Positions 49,566 to 62,190 of a stretch of DNA of 64,000 nt are shown here, one piece after another. Position 1 is the first letter of the stretch. The number at the start of each line of letters is the position of its first letter. The notes beneath the pieces were generated by a model. That model ran no database searches and was not told the DNA's origin. It saw nothing but the letters and a program-made list of their open reading frames with translations. The stretch is from Lumnitzera littorea. Taxonomy: Eukaryota; Streptophyta; Magnoliopsida; Myrtales; Combretaceae. The stretch spans positions 127,767,560-127,831,559 of the forward strand of contig JAMXBB010000001.1 of assembly GCA_024138015.1 (NCBI GenBank), given 5' to 3'. A program made the position numbers and the translations under genes.

Positions 49566-49911
49566 CACTATGTTTGGGATAAAGGAAGGAGTTTGAAGGG
49601 AAAGGAAAGTAAAAGAAAAATACAAATTTCAAGATATTTTCTCTTATTTGGAAAATTGAGAAAAAAAATGAGAGGAATGGATTTTAAAAGGAATGTTTTC
49701 TATAGACCTCACCAACTTTTATTCCCCTTCAAATTAGAGAGAAAGAGAAGATAAAATTATATTTTATTAATAATTAACATTTTTTCCACTTTCCTTTTCT
49801 TTATTATCCAAACTCAGAAAAGGAATTAAATACTCTCCTATTTTTTTCCTTCCACATTTCTTCCTTTCAAATTCTTTGCTTCTTGATTTCTTCCCCCTAC
49901 CAAACAAAATG
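49566..49911. mobile_element. Tourist-like MITE with TTA target duplication
   Basis: 346 bp, starting CACTATGTTTGGGAT and ending so that the minus strand reads CATTTTGTTTGGTAG. It is flanked by TTA on both sides (49563-49565 and 49912-49914), the preference of PIF/Harbinger-type elements. Non-coding, purine-rich left half and pyrimidine-rich right half. Confidence 0.7.
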
Positions 49912-49914
49912 TTA

Positions 49915-50619
49915 GTATCCCAATACAAATAAATTCATAAAAATAAAAATAAAATAATGGTACAGATTATTTTTAAATATTACATTACACAACAAACATT
50001 TTTGCTTCTGAGTCTTAGTAGCTACATACCGTAACAAACATATTGTGAACTTCAAGTTAAATAGTGCGTACATTTATTCATTAATTTTATTAGAATATAT
50101 TTTCCAACCAGATTGATTTGGATTTGGAAATTGTTTTAGAAACAAATTAGATAGCAACTTGACAAGATTTGGATATGTATCATTTGAGGAGACGATTACG
50201 ATAGTTTGCAATTTATACAATCCTAGTAATAAATATACAAATAATAAATTAGATACTATATAATCCTATTTTTATAGAAATAAGCCGAAAGTAATAAGTA
50301 TTTATTTCTTGACGAATTGGGCCACATATATCCAGCGAGGTTCTATAGCTATTGAAATCACATGCCATATTTAGAAAAAGAGCAGTTCTGGTTTCCAATC
50401 CAAATTCCAAAATCAACTATGCACAAGTTTCAACTCCACTCCATCAAGGGAAACATCTATATGTAGTTCGAATAAACTTCAATAAAGCTCTAAATTATCC
50501 TTACTCCCAACGGAAGAATGAATAATTTATTTTAAAAAAAAATGTATAACTACACTATCCATTCATCTTGGATTAAATAAAAATAACAAGCACAATTTAT
50601 GGGGCACAAATTGGAAGAC
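49915..50619. other. Prolyl oligopeptidase 3' flank
   Basis: AT-rich sequence downstream of the minus-strand stop codon, including the presumed 3' untranslated region. No other gene is seen. Confidence 0.45.
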
Positions 50620-53600
50620 CTAGTCCATCCATGAAGCATCCAAAACCTTTGCCATGAAGCCATAGCGGTCAGCTGCCTGATCAATCTGTAGCACAAGAAC
50701 ATATCGTTCTTTCGTCACGGGTCCTTGCAGTGTAGTAAGGATGTGTATAATGCTGATGAATGGAAGTTGAATTCTTACCATCTTCTTTGTTGGGCGACCA
50801 GCGCCATGGCCAGCTTTACACTCAATGCGGCCTATAATTAGATTGGTCTGAGGACTCTTCTCCAAGCTTGTGCACAGTACATATTGCATAGTCTGAAGCC
50901 ATTCGACCCCATAAGCGAAAACAAAGACACCAAAAAAAGAAGAAAACAACACAGGTGTTTATAAAAGTAAGATAACAATATGGTCTAGCATGCATGTACT
51001 TGCTTAACTCACTAAAAACAAGAATTAGAACTGCAGAAAAAAAAAAAAAAAAGTAGAAGAAGAAGAAATGAAACAGTATTTAAGCAAGCAAGATCGGGAA
51101 TAGATCAAACGTGCCAATGCCAGTGCTTGCTAGAACCAGACTTTTACATACCAATTTAAATTTGCAGGAACCAGAACATAGACGATAGAATATTACTTGA
51201 AAATTAAAATAAACAAGGCAATATGCAAACTCAGGTTCCCTGGTCATCTATAATGCCCAACAAGGAATATAGTACAGATTGAATTTTTACCCAAAGGACA
51301 AAGACAATGAATCTCCAAGAGTAAGATACCATTTCTCAAGAATCATATTTTTTTTGGGATCAGTATTTTTCATGATCTTTTTGCCCAAAACCGGTATAGC
51401 ACCAATATAATAGAGATGCTACCTTGCTAAGTATGCATGCAAATTTATATACGCACATGCATGTCCATTTATGACAAAAGTATGATGATCAATTCAACAA
51501 ACATCAATGGAAAAATTTACTTTGCTGAGGACTTACAGCCAATAACTTTAATGAGTGCAATGGCACAACACGATCATCGTGATCAGCAGTCAATAGCATT
51601 GTGGATGGATACTGTAAAGAATGATCTGGTGTCTGCTCCCATGGCCTCCGAACATTATGTAGTGGTGAGTATCTAACAGTTAAATAGATATTCATCGATA
51701 AGAACAGTCAACAAACTTGAAAGATTATTTTAATTGTAGATAGTAAGGCAGGAGAAAGGAGACGATAACAATGGAAAAATGACTGAACAATATGGCCATC
51801 TCCCACTTAACAGAGGATGTGGCCGTAAATGGGTCAGCATTTTGCTAGCAATCAATTTTGCAAAAAGAAATATCTATTTAGATAGAAAACTGAAATTGCA
51901 CCCACTAAAAGATCTTGAACACAGTAAAGGACAACTACACAACAACAACAGCACATGCAAATTATGCTTGGAGATCCAAAGAAGTTCCCCATAAAGATTT
52001 TCAGCTACACCACTGTACTTATCAAGCAAAGCATTATTACAATACATTCTCTGTCTGACCATGTTACCTAAAGTTTTGGCTAAAGAAGAACAGGTTGTCT
52101 ATAGTGGCCCATAGGCTTGCCTTTCTGGTTTTATTAGTTAAGGAAAATTACAATATGATTGTGTAGTGCCATTTCTACCATGCAAACTACAATGGCAACC
52201 ATAAGCCTTGCTAAGGACAGCATTCTTTACTTTATTAACCAGTGAAATTCTTCCTCCTTATCTGAACATCCATAATCTGAAGTCCACGCATGTCCTGAAG
52301 GCAAATCTTGATTAGCATAAAAGCAAGAGATAAATAATGTAGTGGTAACTCACATGCCCTTATGTATAGGACATGCAAAAGGAAAAACTAACAGAAAATT
52401 GCATGAGAGAGAGAGCGAGAGAGAGAGAGAGAGAGCGACCAATGGTAAACTTGTGAAATCTCAGCATGTCCATAACACCAACATGAGCCAAAGCACAACC
52501 AAAAAGGTCAGGTCTCTGCAGTTTATGAAACTTGCCAATTGGAACAAAGAAAACATCCATTCGTGAAATCAACCTAAGAACCAAACAAAACCTGGTTTAT
52601 GCAAGCACCAATCAGTAGGCCTCCGTTACTTCCTCCTTCAATGCACAACTTTCTTGGCTGGGTGTAACCTTTGGAGATAAGGTGCTGAGCCAACGAGATG
52701 AAATCATCAAAGCAGTTCTGCTTATTTGCAAGGGACCCTGCCTTGTGCCATTCCTCTCCATATTCACCACCACCACGAATATTTGCCATGCAGCAGACAG
52801 CTCCCAAATGTCTAATCAGGACAATGCGACCGACACTAAATGATGGAGTAAGGCTAATGTTAAATCCGCCGTAACCATATAACAAACATGGATGTGATCC
52901 ATCTAAAGGAATATTCTTTTTAGCGATCACAAACATTGGAATCTTTGTACCATCTTTACTGGGCACAAAAACCTGAAAAATGTAAAATCCTATCAAATCA
53001 CGAATCATGTTGACAAAAAGAAGCATGGGGAAAAAAGAGGACATAACAAGCCTTCCATTATCTATTAAAACTATTTGGCAAGGATTGAACAGTCAAACCA
53101 TACGGAAGAGAGAGTTTGCCAAGCAGCTCTCCTAAAGAGCACATAAAAATGCAGCAAAATAATAGAATGATCAAAGGAGAACCTTTAAATTCTATTACAT
53201 AGTATTGTTATATCAGAAGGCAATAAGTTGTACCTGATCAATATTGAATTCAGAACGATCAAGACCAGGGACAATAATTTCTTGAAATATCTTCATTTCT
53301 GGAACCCCACCTTGTAAGTTGCACTGGTATATAATACCGGGTACAAGAAAGCTAGTGAAGCCAATAAAAACAACAGAATCTTCACGTCGAGTGGAGATAC
53401 CACTAACTGTGCCAATGTCAATGGGCAATCGGTGCAGAAGAGAGCCTGTATTTAAATCCCTTATCTGCAACACATGCTTTACATCACTTAGGTAACATAA
53501 TATCATTTGGTTGCCATTGACAGCACAAGCAGATTCCAGGACATCTTTCTCAGCTTCTGGGACAACATCGGTCCAAATATTTGGCTCCTTGAGATCTACC

Positions 53601-56600
53601 CGAGCTAGCTTATAATTAGGAGCATCTTTATTTGTAAGGAAAGTAAATACGGTTTCATCATTAGCAACTGCTTCATACTTTGCATCAAAATTATCTATAA
53701 GTTTGACAAATGGAAGTAGCTCATTTCTATCTCTTATGCCCTGAAACCCATCTACAAGGCTAGACATCTCACAGTAGAAAATTTTGTTGACAGGATCACA
53801 GCCTTCTTCAACATATAAAAGAACATACTGAAAGAAAAATTAAAGTGTGTCAGAATCCAATATCCTACGAATCTTACAAACAAGATATAGTCATTTTGAC
53901 AATTGATTTATTTTCAATCAAAAGATAACCTTCCCATCATCTGTCACATCAATTCCAAACAAGTACTTTGGATTGTGAGGATCCTTCCAGCATAAGATGT
54001 CTTCAGATTGATCTGTACCAACAAAATGATAGTACACTTCATGACAAAGGTTAGAGTTGGTCTCAGTCCCTGCATCTATTTCTTCTCCCTCTCTGCCAAA
54101 AGAGAAAAATCAAAACATGTCAAAAACTTGGTGTTTCCAACTTCTATCAGTACATTACATCACATTATTGGAGAAGGGAAAGTGGTTGGGAAAACAAAGC
54201 CTATCTATCAATGTCTAAAAAATTTACCTAAATCTAGCTATGCAAAAACCATTAGAAGCTTAAAAAGCACAGATCTACTTATAACAAATTGTCTCCATTC
54301 ATTCAAAAATCATAAATATGAATCAAAATTAGTCATGACACTATATCCGGATGCAGATGATATATAATAATATTATTTTCCCATAGTTGACATATAACAA
54401 CATTAAAATTTTTGACATATGACTGAATATTTGGTTTCTTCAGTTTGGGCTATTGTTAACCAAACAAATAACTTGAACTACAAAACTTGATCCCACCTTA
54501 ATCAAGAAAACAAACTAAACAGAAACGTTATGAGTATATACTTAAGAATACTCTTGACTTAGCACTTACTTGGGAGCCGGGTATCGGCTGTAGAAGAAGC
54601 CTTTGCTGTCATGAGTCCAGTTGATGCCTGAAAATTTGACCTAAAGATAAGATCAAGGTAATAAACTGAATTTAGTTACTTTAAGATGGCCAAATTCTAT
54701 ACCCCGACTTTAATAGAGTAACAATATACTCACCCATGATAAAGTATCTGGTTCAACTTCTTTATCTGCAACCCTCATAACTTTGATAGTTACCCAGTCA
54801 CTACCACTTGAACTAAGCCCATATGCCAAGTACTTAGCATCCTTGCTCACTGAAAGATTGTTCAAAGATACAGTTCCATCCTCACTTAACCTATTAGGGT
54901 CAAGCAAAACCCCTGCTTCTGCATCAAAACCATCCTGCAACATACAATACACAATAACACAACACCAATCAATCCTTGGAAATGTATCTAATATGAAAGC
55001 TGTTTTCACCATCTACTCAACCAAACCAGAACATACATATAATGTCACGTTTAGTACGCAGGAATTGACCAAAATGAAATCATGATTTTGAGTTCTATCC
55101 CTTTCCCTATGTTTAGAAGTGTAATTGAAGGTGGAATCGCGATTCCATTTTACCCTCATTAATTACATTGATTTAAAATTGCCCATTTAACCTTCAAATA
55201 AATTATGGTATATAATAATGAAGAGTATTTTTGACAATTAATAATATTTACGCATTTAATGTCATTACATTCCATTCCATAGCAATTTTTAAACATAGGA
55301 AATGATTTATCATTCCGGCTCTCATTCCATTCCAATTCATTTCATTCTATTCCATCTAAAGTATTCCCACATACCAAACGTGACAATAGTTTCTATCAAG
55401 TACAATGCTGTCATGTATGCAACTCAGTGCATCCTAAATTGAAAATTATGAGCAGTTGACCACATAGTAATTGCAAAGATCATCTGATTATCCCAAAATT
55501 TCATGGACAAATACCTGAACATATAGAACGCTCTGTGGTTGAAGCCCCGTATTATGCAAGTAAAAGTACTTATTCCCTCTCCTGAATGGGACTTCATACC
55601 GAGGATGATCGTATAACTTTGTGATCTTATCGTGAAGCTTTTCCCTAGTATCACATTTCTTCAACACAGATTCTGTCAATTTCACCTGATTTTGAACAAA
55701 TTCCTTTGTTTCTTCACTATCAGGGTCTTCAAGCCTAATAGTCAAAAATTCAACTCTCGTATCAAAATCTTAAACAAGAAAAAACACAGTAACAAGCAAT
55801 TCAACAAGACCAGCCAACTCTATAAATACAAAATTACGAACAAGAGTAACAACTCCAAATACATAGAAAAAACAAACCTCCTACAAACAATATGTTACGG
55901 TTGCTCCAAAAAAATAACATACATCATATCATTTCTTTGCACATAAAAAATCTTAAACATTTAAAGATTCCCATAGGGAGTATCATAGAGTATCACAGGC
56001 AATTGTTAAAGAGTCAAAAGAAAAGGAACTTTTAACTTTTCCAAAGCTTATTAAACATTACATGAAAAAACACAGCTACATGAAAAGGGCAAAAAGTTTA
56101 TCCTCTAAAACAAGTGGCAGAAAGCAGAATAAGACCATCTCAAGGCATCCACAGCCCGTCAGAAGATCAAACTTTCCTCGTCTCACCAATCATAAACTGC
56201 CTTGTATGACAATTGTATCATATTAGACCCACTTTTTTTACTTTTTCATCTATATATAACAATTTAACGGTAAAGACACGGACTGGACACCGAGCGGCAT
56301 TTGTCGACTTTATTTCTAATCAAAATCTCAGTTTTACAAGATGAAGATCAGAGTTATGGGACCTAGCATAAACAATTAAACATAGATGATACGAATAAAT
56401 GCAATAGCGTACATACACAGCATGACGTTAGACAATAAAAGTTGCCTAATACTACAGTAATATATTTATTATTACCAAAAAGCTATCTTTATGCACTTGT
56501 AATTCGAGTCTTATACATCGTAATTCATATCGCCGCTCAAGCATTTGGAATCGTAAATATGGTAAAGACAGCAGCTTTGTTTGACATGTATGATCAAATT

Positions 56601-56792
56601 CATTAATTCAAATGTTAATCAACTTCATTGACTCGCATTACGACTCGAATTACAAAAAATTACAAAATTGACATGAAATTACCATCGATACGGATCGGCG
56701 ACTTTAACGCCAAAGTAATCATCGATGACAGACTCGTCCCTACGAGGAACTGGATATTGCAATGGCTCCTCGAGGATACCTAGTGAGCCCAT
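50620..56792 (-). CDS. Prolyl oligopeptidase (prolyl endopeptidase, family S9A)
   Basis: Serine peptidase of the cytosol that cleaves short peptides after proline. Twelve exons on the minus strand, all GT-AG and in phase: 56792-56683, 55734-55515, 54934-54734, 54640-54570, 54092-53930, 53827-53234, 52972-52592, 52515-52440, 52294-52231, 51672-51537, 50892-50779, 50685-50620. They encode 731 aa, the usual plant length. The N-terminus reads VIDDYFGVKVADPYRW. The propeller covers roughly residues 75-450. The catalytic hydrolase domain carries GGSNGG (Ser568), HDDRVVPLHS (Asp659, with substrate-contacting Arg661) and AGHGAGRP (His701), so the triad is complete. The start MGSLGILEEP was chosen by family likeness. 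An in-frame ATG 24 codons upstream (56864) could give a Ser/Thr-rich extension. From memory Arabidopsis has a close homologue (At1g20380) near PUS10 (At1g20410). Confidence 0.95.
52405..52436. repeat. GA microsatellite in prolyl oligopeptidase intron 8
   Basis: GA repeat interrupted by single C bases. On the gene strand it is a CT tract just after the exon 8 donor site at 52439-52438. Confidence 0.8.
55044..55384. mobile_element. MITE-like element in prolyl oligopeptidase intron 2, family 1 copy 2
   Basis: The left end GTCACGTTTAGTACG is mirrored at the right, where the minus strand reads GTCACGTTTGGTATG. AAT flanks both sides (55041-55043 and 55385-55387). It shares the GAATCGCGATTC palindrome and the TTTAATGTCATTACATTCC block with the element at 48.8-49.2 kb. 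It lies wholly within the intron and spares the splice sites. Confidence 0.7.
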
Positions 56793-56904
56793 TGAGCGGG
56801 TTGAGCAGAGAGAATAAGTCTCTGAATGAGTTGCTGAGTGAGTCCGAGTTTGAGTACAGAACAAGTCAGGTTTGGTCTTTTTGGTTTCAGGGAGAGAGAG
56901 GTGC

Positions 56905-56916
56905 TATTATAAATAG
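56905..56916 (-). promoter_or_regulatory. Candidate TATA box of prolyl oligopeptidase
   Basis: The minus strand reads CTATTTATAATA, about 113 bases upstream of the preferred ATG and about 40 upstream of the alternative ATG at 56864. If used, both ATGs would be in the transcript, the upstream one very close to the 5' end. Confidence 0.35.
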
Positions 56917-59900
56917 AAAGATTGGTGAGGTGGCGCGTGAGAAATGGAGGGAGGGAGGGAGAGTGAGACACGCGTGAATGAGGGAAATTGAGAATGATGA
57001 GGATTGAGGACTCACGGTGACCGAGATGCTTTGGCCGTTTGCCCCATATAAACGGCCATTATTGGCCATCTAGATGGTCTTGTACGTCATATCAGTACGT
57101 AAACAACTTTTCTTCCCAAACAAATCTCTACTCTATTTTTATAGCCCCTCTCAGCATTTTTTTAAATTTTTTTAAAGCCCTCTATATAAATACTTTAAAC
57201 AAAATTAGTTAACGGGGTATATGTAAAATTTAGTTTTTTTTTTTTACCTCTAATAAAAAATAAAAATATATATTTATTTCAAACTTATAGTAAAATATTT
57301 TATATTTACTTTTATAAATTTCTCTTCTAATATATCTATATAATTTATAATGAATTTTTTAAAAAATCTCATAAACGAAAAGAATTGTGAAAAAAGTAGC
57401 TTTATTATAGATTGTGAAAGCAAAGGAATAAGAAAGTGGGAGAGAAAAAAAAAAGGGAGAGAGAAGAAAGTGAAGTACAATTTTAAAGTGTGAGAAAGAA
57501 AAATTAGATATAGGAATTATAAGTAAAAATAAATTTACCCATCATATAAATTATATATAATTTTATAATATTTTTTTAGTATTGATTTTTCTATTAAATA
57601 ATATTTAATATTGATCTAAATAGTAATTTTAATTATAACGATTACTTAAACCTCTAAGGATTTTAATAATATAGATGTTCAAACACTAGAAGAATGATTA
57701 ATGAGTTGGATTATATTGCTTTTTCACATATAATGAGGTTAATTTATATAGTGTAGACACCCAATCGAAATCAAAACATGGAAATAAAGAACAAATAAAA
57801 CATGTTGACTTGTACTGGTATTTAACGATCGAAAAAAACTCAATATTTATCTTTATCAGTTACTAAAGGTGAGCGTGATTTGATTCGATACAATTCGTCA
57901 TCTTTTATCAATCGTACTTAATATAACAATTTAATTATTTTTTGAAATCGAATTTAATCATATAGTTTAGTTCGTAAATTTTTTGAACCTGATTATAATT
58001 GGTTTGGTTTAGTATTGTAGACATCTTATTTTTTCCCTCCCCTTCTCCCCTCCCCCCTTTTTATCAAAATTTTTAGAATATGATAAAATGCCCTAAATCA
58101 GGAAAAAGTACAAAAAATAGAAAATCTAGAAATTTTTTTTAAAAAAGAAAATTTAGAAAATATGAAAAAATTAAACTAAAAAATATATATATAAGTATTA
58201 ATAAAAATGCAAAAAATTAAAAAATAGAAGATTTAGAAAATTCAGAAAATAATAAATTTTTTAAATAGTTTAATATAATAGAAGCTTTAATAAAAATAAA
58301 AAGAGAATCATTGGGTTTGGGCTTATATTCAAATTTAATTTAAGCTAACCTTATTCATATATGCAATTTGATTACATATATAAACAAAGAATATGCCAAT
58401 GGCTTAAAGTTTAAACACTTAAACATTGATTTGGGTTAACTTGAGATCTTAGGTTTGAATCTCATTAAGGATATGGAATGCCTTTTGTTTTTTTGTTACA
58501 AGACATACTATCACATCACCCACAATACATGGACACTACATCATCAGCTACATATCACATCAAGACACGAAGCATGATGACATTCGCCCTACCTTTGATG
58601 TGCCGCTACGTTAACATCTTCACCACGTACCTAACACATGGCACATGACATGTTGGTTTTGGCCACGTAGCACAACAGGATTCAACCTTACAGCTGACAT
58701 GGCGCCACATCAGTGCCACGTCAGCACTTTCCCTTCTTTTATTTCTCTTTCCCTTGATTTCCTCCACTTTCCCACCCGAGAATAAGCTTACCCACCTCAC
58801 TTTGGATAAATTTTCTGTACAAATTTCACACATACATGCATGATTCCTTGGTTTGACGTTATTCCATACATGGCCTTCTTCGAATCAAGTCTAAAAATAA
58901 GGCCAAATTCAATCGTTTTCATGCCTAAATTGACTCTCAAAAATCGAAAAAAAAAAACTCAAAATCTGAAGTTATGCATTCGTACCCAAACGACCATGAT
59001 GGACTTTTCGAGCTTATGCAAACTTGAAGTACTATAAATTGGACTTCCCTCTTCGTTTTAGAGATCAAAAATCATTCCCTCTCATAATCTCTCTCTCTAG
59101 CATCTCATCTCTCTCTCTCTCTCTCTCTCTACAAAATTGATCAAGCTCTAAACTTTTTGAGTAAGACTAATCATATAAGAAGATTTCTTAGTCTCTAAGT
59201 TCATAACCAAGACTACCTACAGCCTCTGCTGCATCTCCAACACCCTCAACCACCACCTAAAGACTAAACCTTAACACCACTGTTAGCTCCATTATGTGAC
59301 CCTAACACCACTATGCATCCCCATGTAAAATCATTCACAGCATTGTCCTTGTTATACTCCATAACCTAAGACCTCACTTGCCTTCACAACCTAGCAAACC
59401 CTTAGCATCGTCAAGAACCACCACCATTGGATGCTCCTTATCCAATTTCCTCAAACCACCAAAAACGGCAAGGCACTTGTTCTACATCCATATTTGCCAA
59501 TAAAATACACATGAAACCACCTTTACCCACTTAGAAATCATGTTGAGACCACTTTAATTGACTTTCTGAACCATCTTCTTCTTGTTCTTCTTGAGTACGA
59601 CCCAAATTGCCTAGCATCCAACCCAACCCTCTTCAAGATCTAACTTAACTCAAGATTCACACTCCAACCCAGGTCCGACCCACATGCCATTTGCAAGTCT
59701 AGCCCATCCTTTCTTTTTTGTTTAGTTGTTTTTTTTAGTTGTTTTGTATTGTTAGTTTTTTAATTGTTGTTATTGTTTTTTTTTATTTGGTTTATTGTAA
59801 ATGTAAATAAATAAAAAGTGGAAAAGAGAAGAAAAAGAAAACAAAAAAAGAAAAAAGAAGAAGAAAGAAATAAACAAAAAGAAAAAAAAAATAAAAAGCC

Positions 59901-61619
59901 TATTTTAGTTCTTATTTGATAAATAAAATAAAATAAAAAAGGGGATTTTATCATTTAGAAAAATTAGTTTTCAAAAGAAAAAATAAATAATAATAATAAA
60001 ATAAATGAACTATCTTAAAATTAGAAAATTCTTAGAACTTTATAAAAATAAACCCCAATTTAAGATCTTTTGGACTTTTCTCGATAAAACCCAAACCCAC
60101 TTAAAATGTAAACTCAATTTTCCTTTCAAGTTTAAAATCAACTCACCTACATAAAATTTTCATAAAATGAACTACGGAAGTCTGATATTGAATAACAGGT
60201 ACGTAAGTATTCATAGCAAATACAAAGCAACTTAAAATATGAGATTTTTTTTTATCTTTTGTAAATAATCAATTTAATTAACTTAATTGCTTGTGATATG
60301 ATTTGTTGTTTAGAAATTGAAAAAGGGTATTATTGAAAAGCGAAATTAAATTCGGAAAGTTAAAAAGTGGTATCCATTTAGGGTTTAAGAGGATAGTCCT
60401 TAGATTCAAATCTCCAATTTTAAAACCGTTTTTAAAAATTGGTTTTGTCAAAAAGACTTGTAGTTAAATTATAACTAATCCATTAAATTAATTAAAATTT
60501 AACTCTTTTTCTCGAATTTAGTCAGGTAGCAATTCTAAAATGTTTTCAAAAAATAAAAAAAAAAAACCGGTTTTCTTTAAACCTTAGTCGAGGGTTAATA
60601 TTAAACGGATAGGGTTTAAAATTGATCGATTTAAAGAAAACTAATTTAAAAAATCAGAAAAAAAATGAAGCTCAACAGGTACGATGTATTATTTGAACTA
60701 TTATGCTTAATATTTTTATCTCCAATAACATTTTTTCCTTTCCATTAAACTTTTATATGTTTTTAGTTAATTCTTTATACATTTATCTTGTGTAACAATA
60801 TTTAAAAAAAAAAAAAAACTACACAAGATTTTGATAAACCTAACTTGAGTAAATAATGATAAGAGATTCTATTCCAACAAACAACAACTAGGAAGGAGAA
60901 GTAAAGCCTTTTGTTCAAAAGTAATATGAAGAAAACAAAAGAAATATGTTAAAAACTAGAAAAGGGATGAGAGATACATAAAGAGTATCAAATTCAAATC
61001 CTTAATTTGAAAATATATAAGAAAAAAACAATTTTAAAAAGGAAAATTTTCTAATGTGAAATGTCAGATAAAACTCACTTAACTTAATCTTAATAATTGC
61101 CTCAGAAATAATATAAAGAGAAATAAGATATGAAAAATTTGATGAAATCTATCAAGATTGATAGGGAAAAAAAAAACACAAATAATTGTATGAATTTTTT
61201 TTTTATTTGATCAACCGATTTGGTTCGATTCACTTTCTTGAATCAAACTATAAACCATTTATATACATAACCAAACCGAACTGTTTGCAAAAAAAAAAAG
61301 AAAAAAAAGTTGGTTTAGTTCGATTCATGATTCAATCCATAGTTCATGGTTTTTTTGCTTAACTCAATTGTTTACTATAGAACAAAAATAGAATAGCAAT
61401 GATGGTAACACACATTTAATATTTAACATATTAATTACAATATAATTAAAAATTTTTAAATTTATTATAACCAATAATATTATAAATAGGCAAAAAGAAA
61501 AAAAAAAAACTTAATTCTAAACTCATACAGGTTAAAGTACATAGCTCATAATCAAAGAGAAAAATAAATAAAACATAAATAACTTAAATTAAAATCACTA
61601 ACTACTTAACATTAACCAA
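56917..61619. other. Large AT-rich intergenic region upstream of prolyl oligopeptidase
   Basis: No gene is recognised over 4.7 kb. A CT microsatellite lies at about 59107-59131. The block 58500-59720 is GC-richer and rich in short non-coding frames, like the LTR or leader of a retroelement, but has no partner repeat in the window. Purine-rich runs lie near 59820-59900. Around 57880-58015 and 61205-61345 both stretches repeat words such as TTTGGTT and TTCGATTC, perhaps two members of a MITE family. Confidence 0.4.
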
Positions 61620-62190
61620 TTGGTTTGAATCACTGCTAAACACATTCAATTAAATTAGTTTATAATTGACAGTGTTTTATCCTATCACAAAACCGAATAT
61701 TATCTTCGGTGTACATTGCATCATTCACAATATAGTTGTGAGAGATATGAGGTGTCGTGTCATGGTTGCCTCTTAACTCATAATCCAAAACTTTGTAATT
61801 GAAGTTGTAGCCATCTTACTCATCCTCAACAATCATATTATGCAAAATCATATATATGCTTGCATGATATGGCTTAAAACCTTTTAATCCCTAAAATGTA
61901 AGGCATATGAACTATATGAAAACAAAATTTTAATACTCAAAGCCCATTCAAAATGATTGCTCATTTGAATCACATGAGTATGAATTAAAATTGACAAAGG
62001 TTGAGCACTTTAAATATATATTATTTGTAAGATAACATCTTATATTATAGTTTTAAACCTTGAAGGTAAATTTGGTAAGTGGAGCTCGTTTCTCTACAAT
62101 GTCATTAAATAGAGGTAAGTTCTCTAACATATCAATATCATTGTTTGGACTTGAGACTCTAAAAAATGTATATCATATCCCATTGTTATT
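61620..62190 (-). pseudogene. PIF/Harbinger transposase (HARBI1-like nuclease) relic, C-terminal part
   Basis: Minus-strand reading from about 62186, through stops and frameshifts, gives YTFFRVSSPNNDIDMLENLP, LFNDIVEKRAP, YYLT-like CYLTNNIYLK, STFV, YMILHNMIVEDE and YELRGNHDTTPHISHNYI. These are followed by YTEDNIRFCDRIKHCQL and an LIECV tail. This is the C-terminal half of the plant DDE nuclease of PIF/Harbinger elements (LHNMIVEDER, DIYPKWATFVK blocks). The upstream half is missing. The sequence breaks near 62187 where a TGATAGGAATC word starts, possibly the edge of an LTR insertion. Confidence 0.82.
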
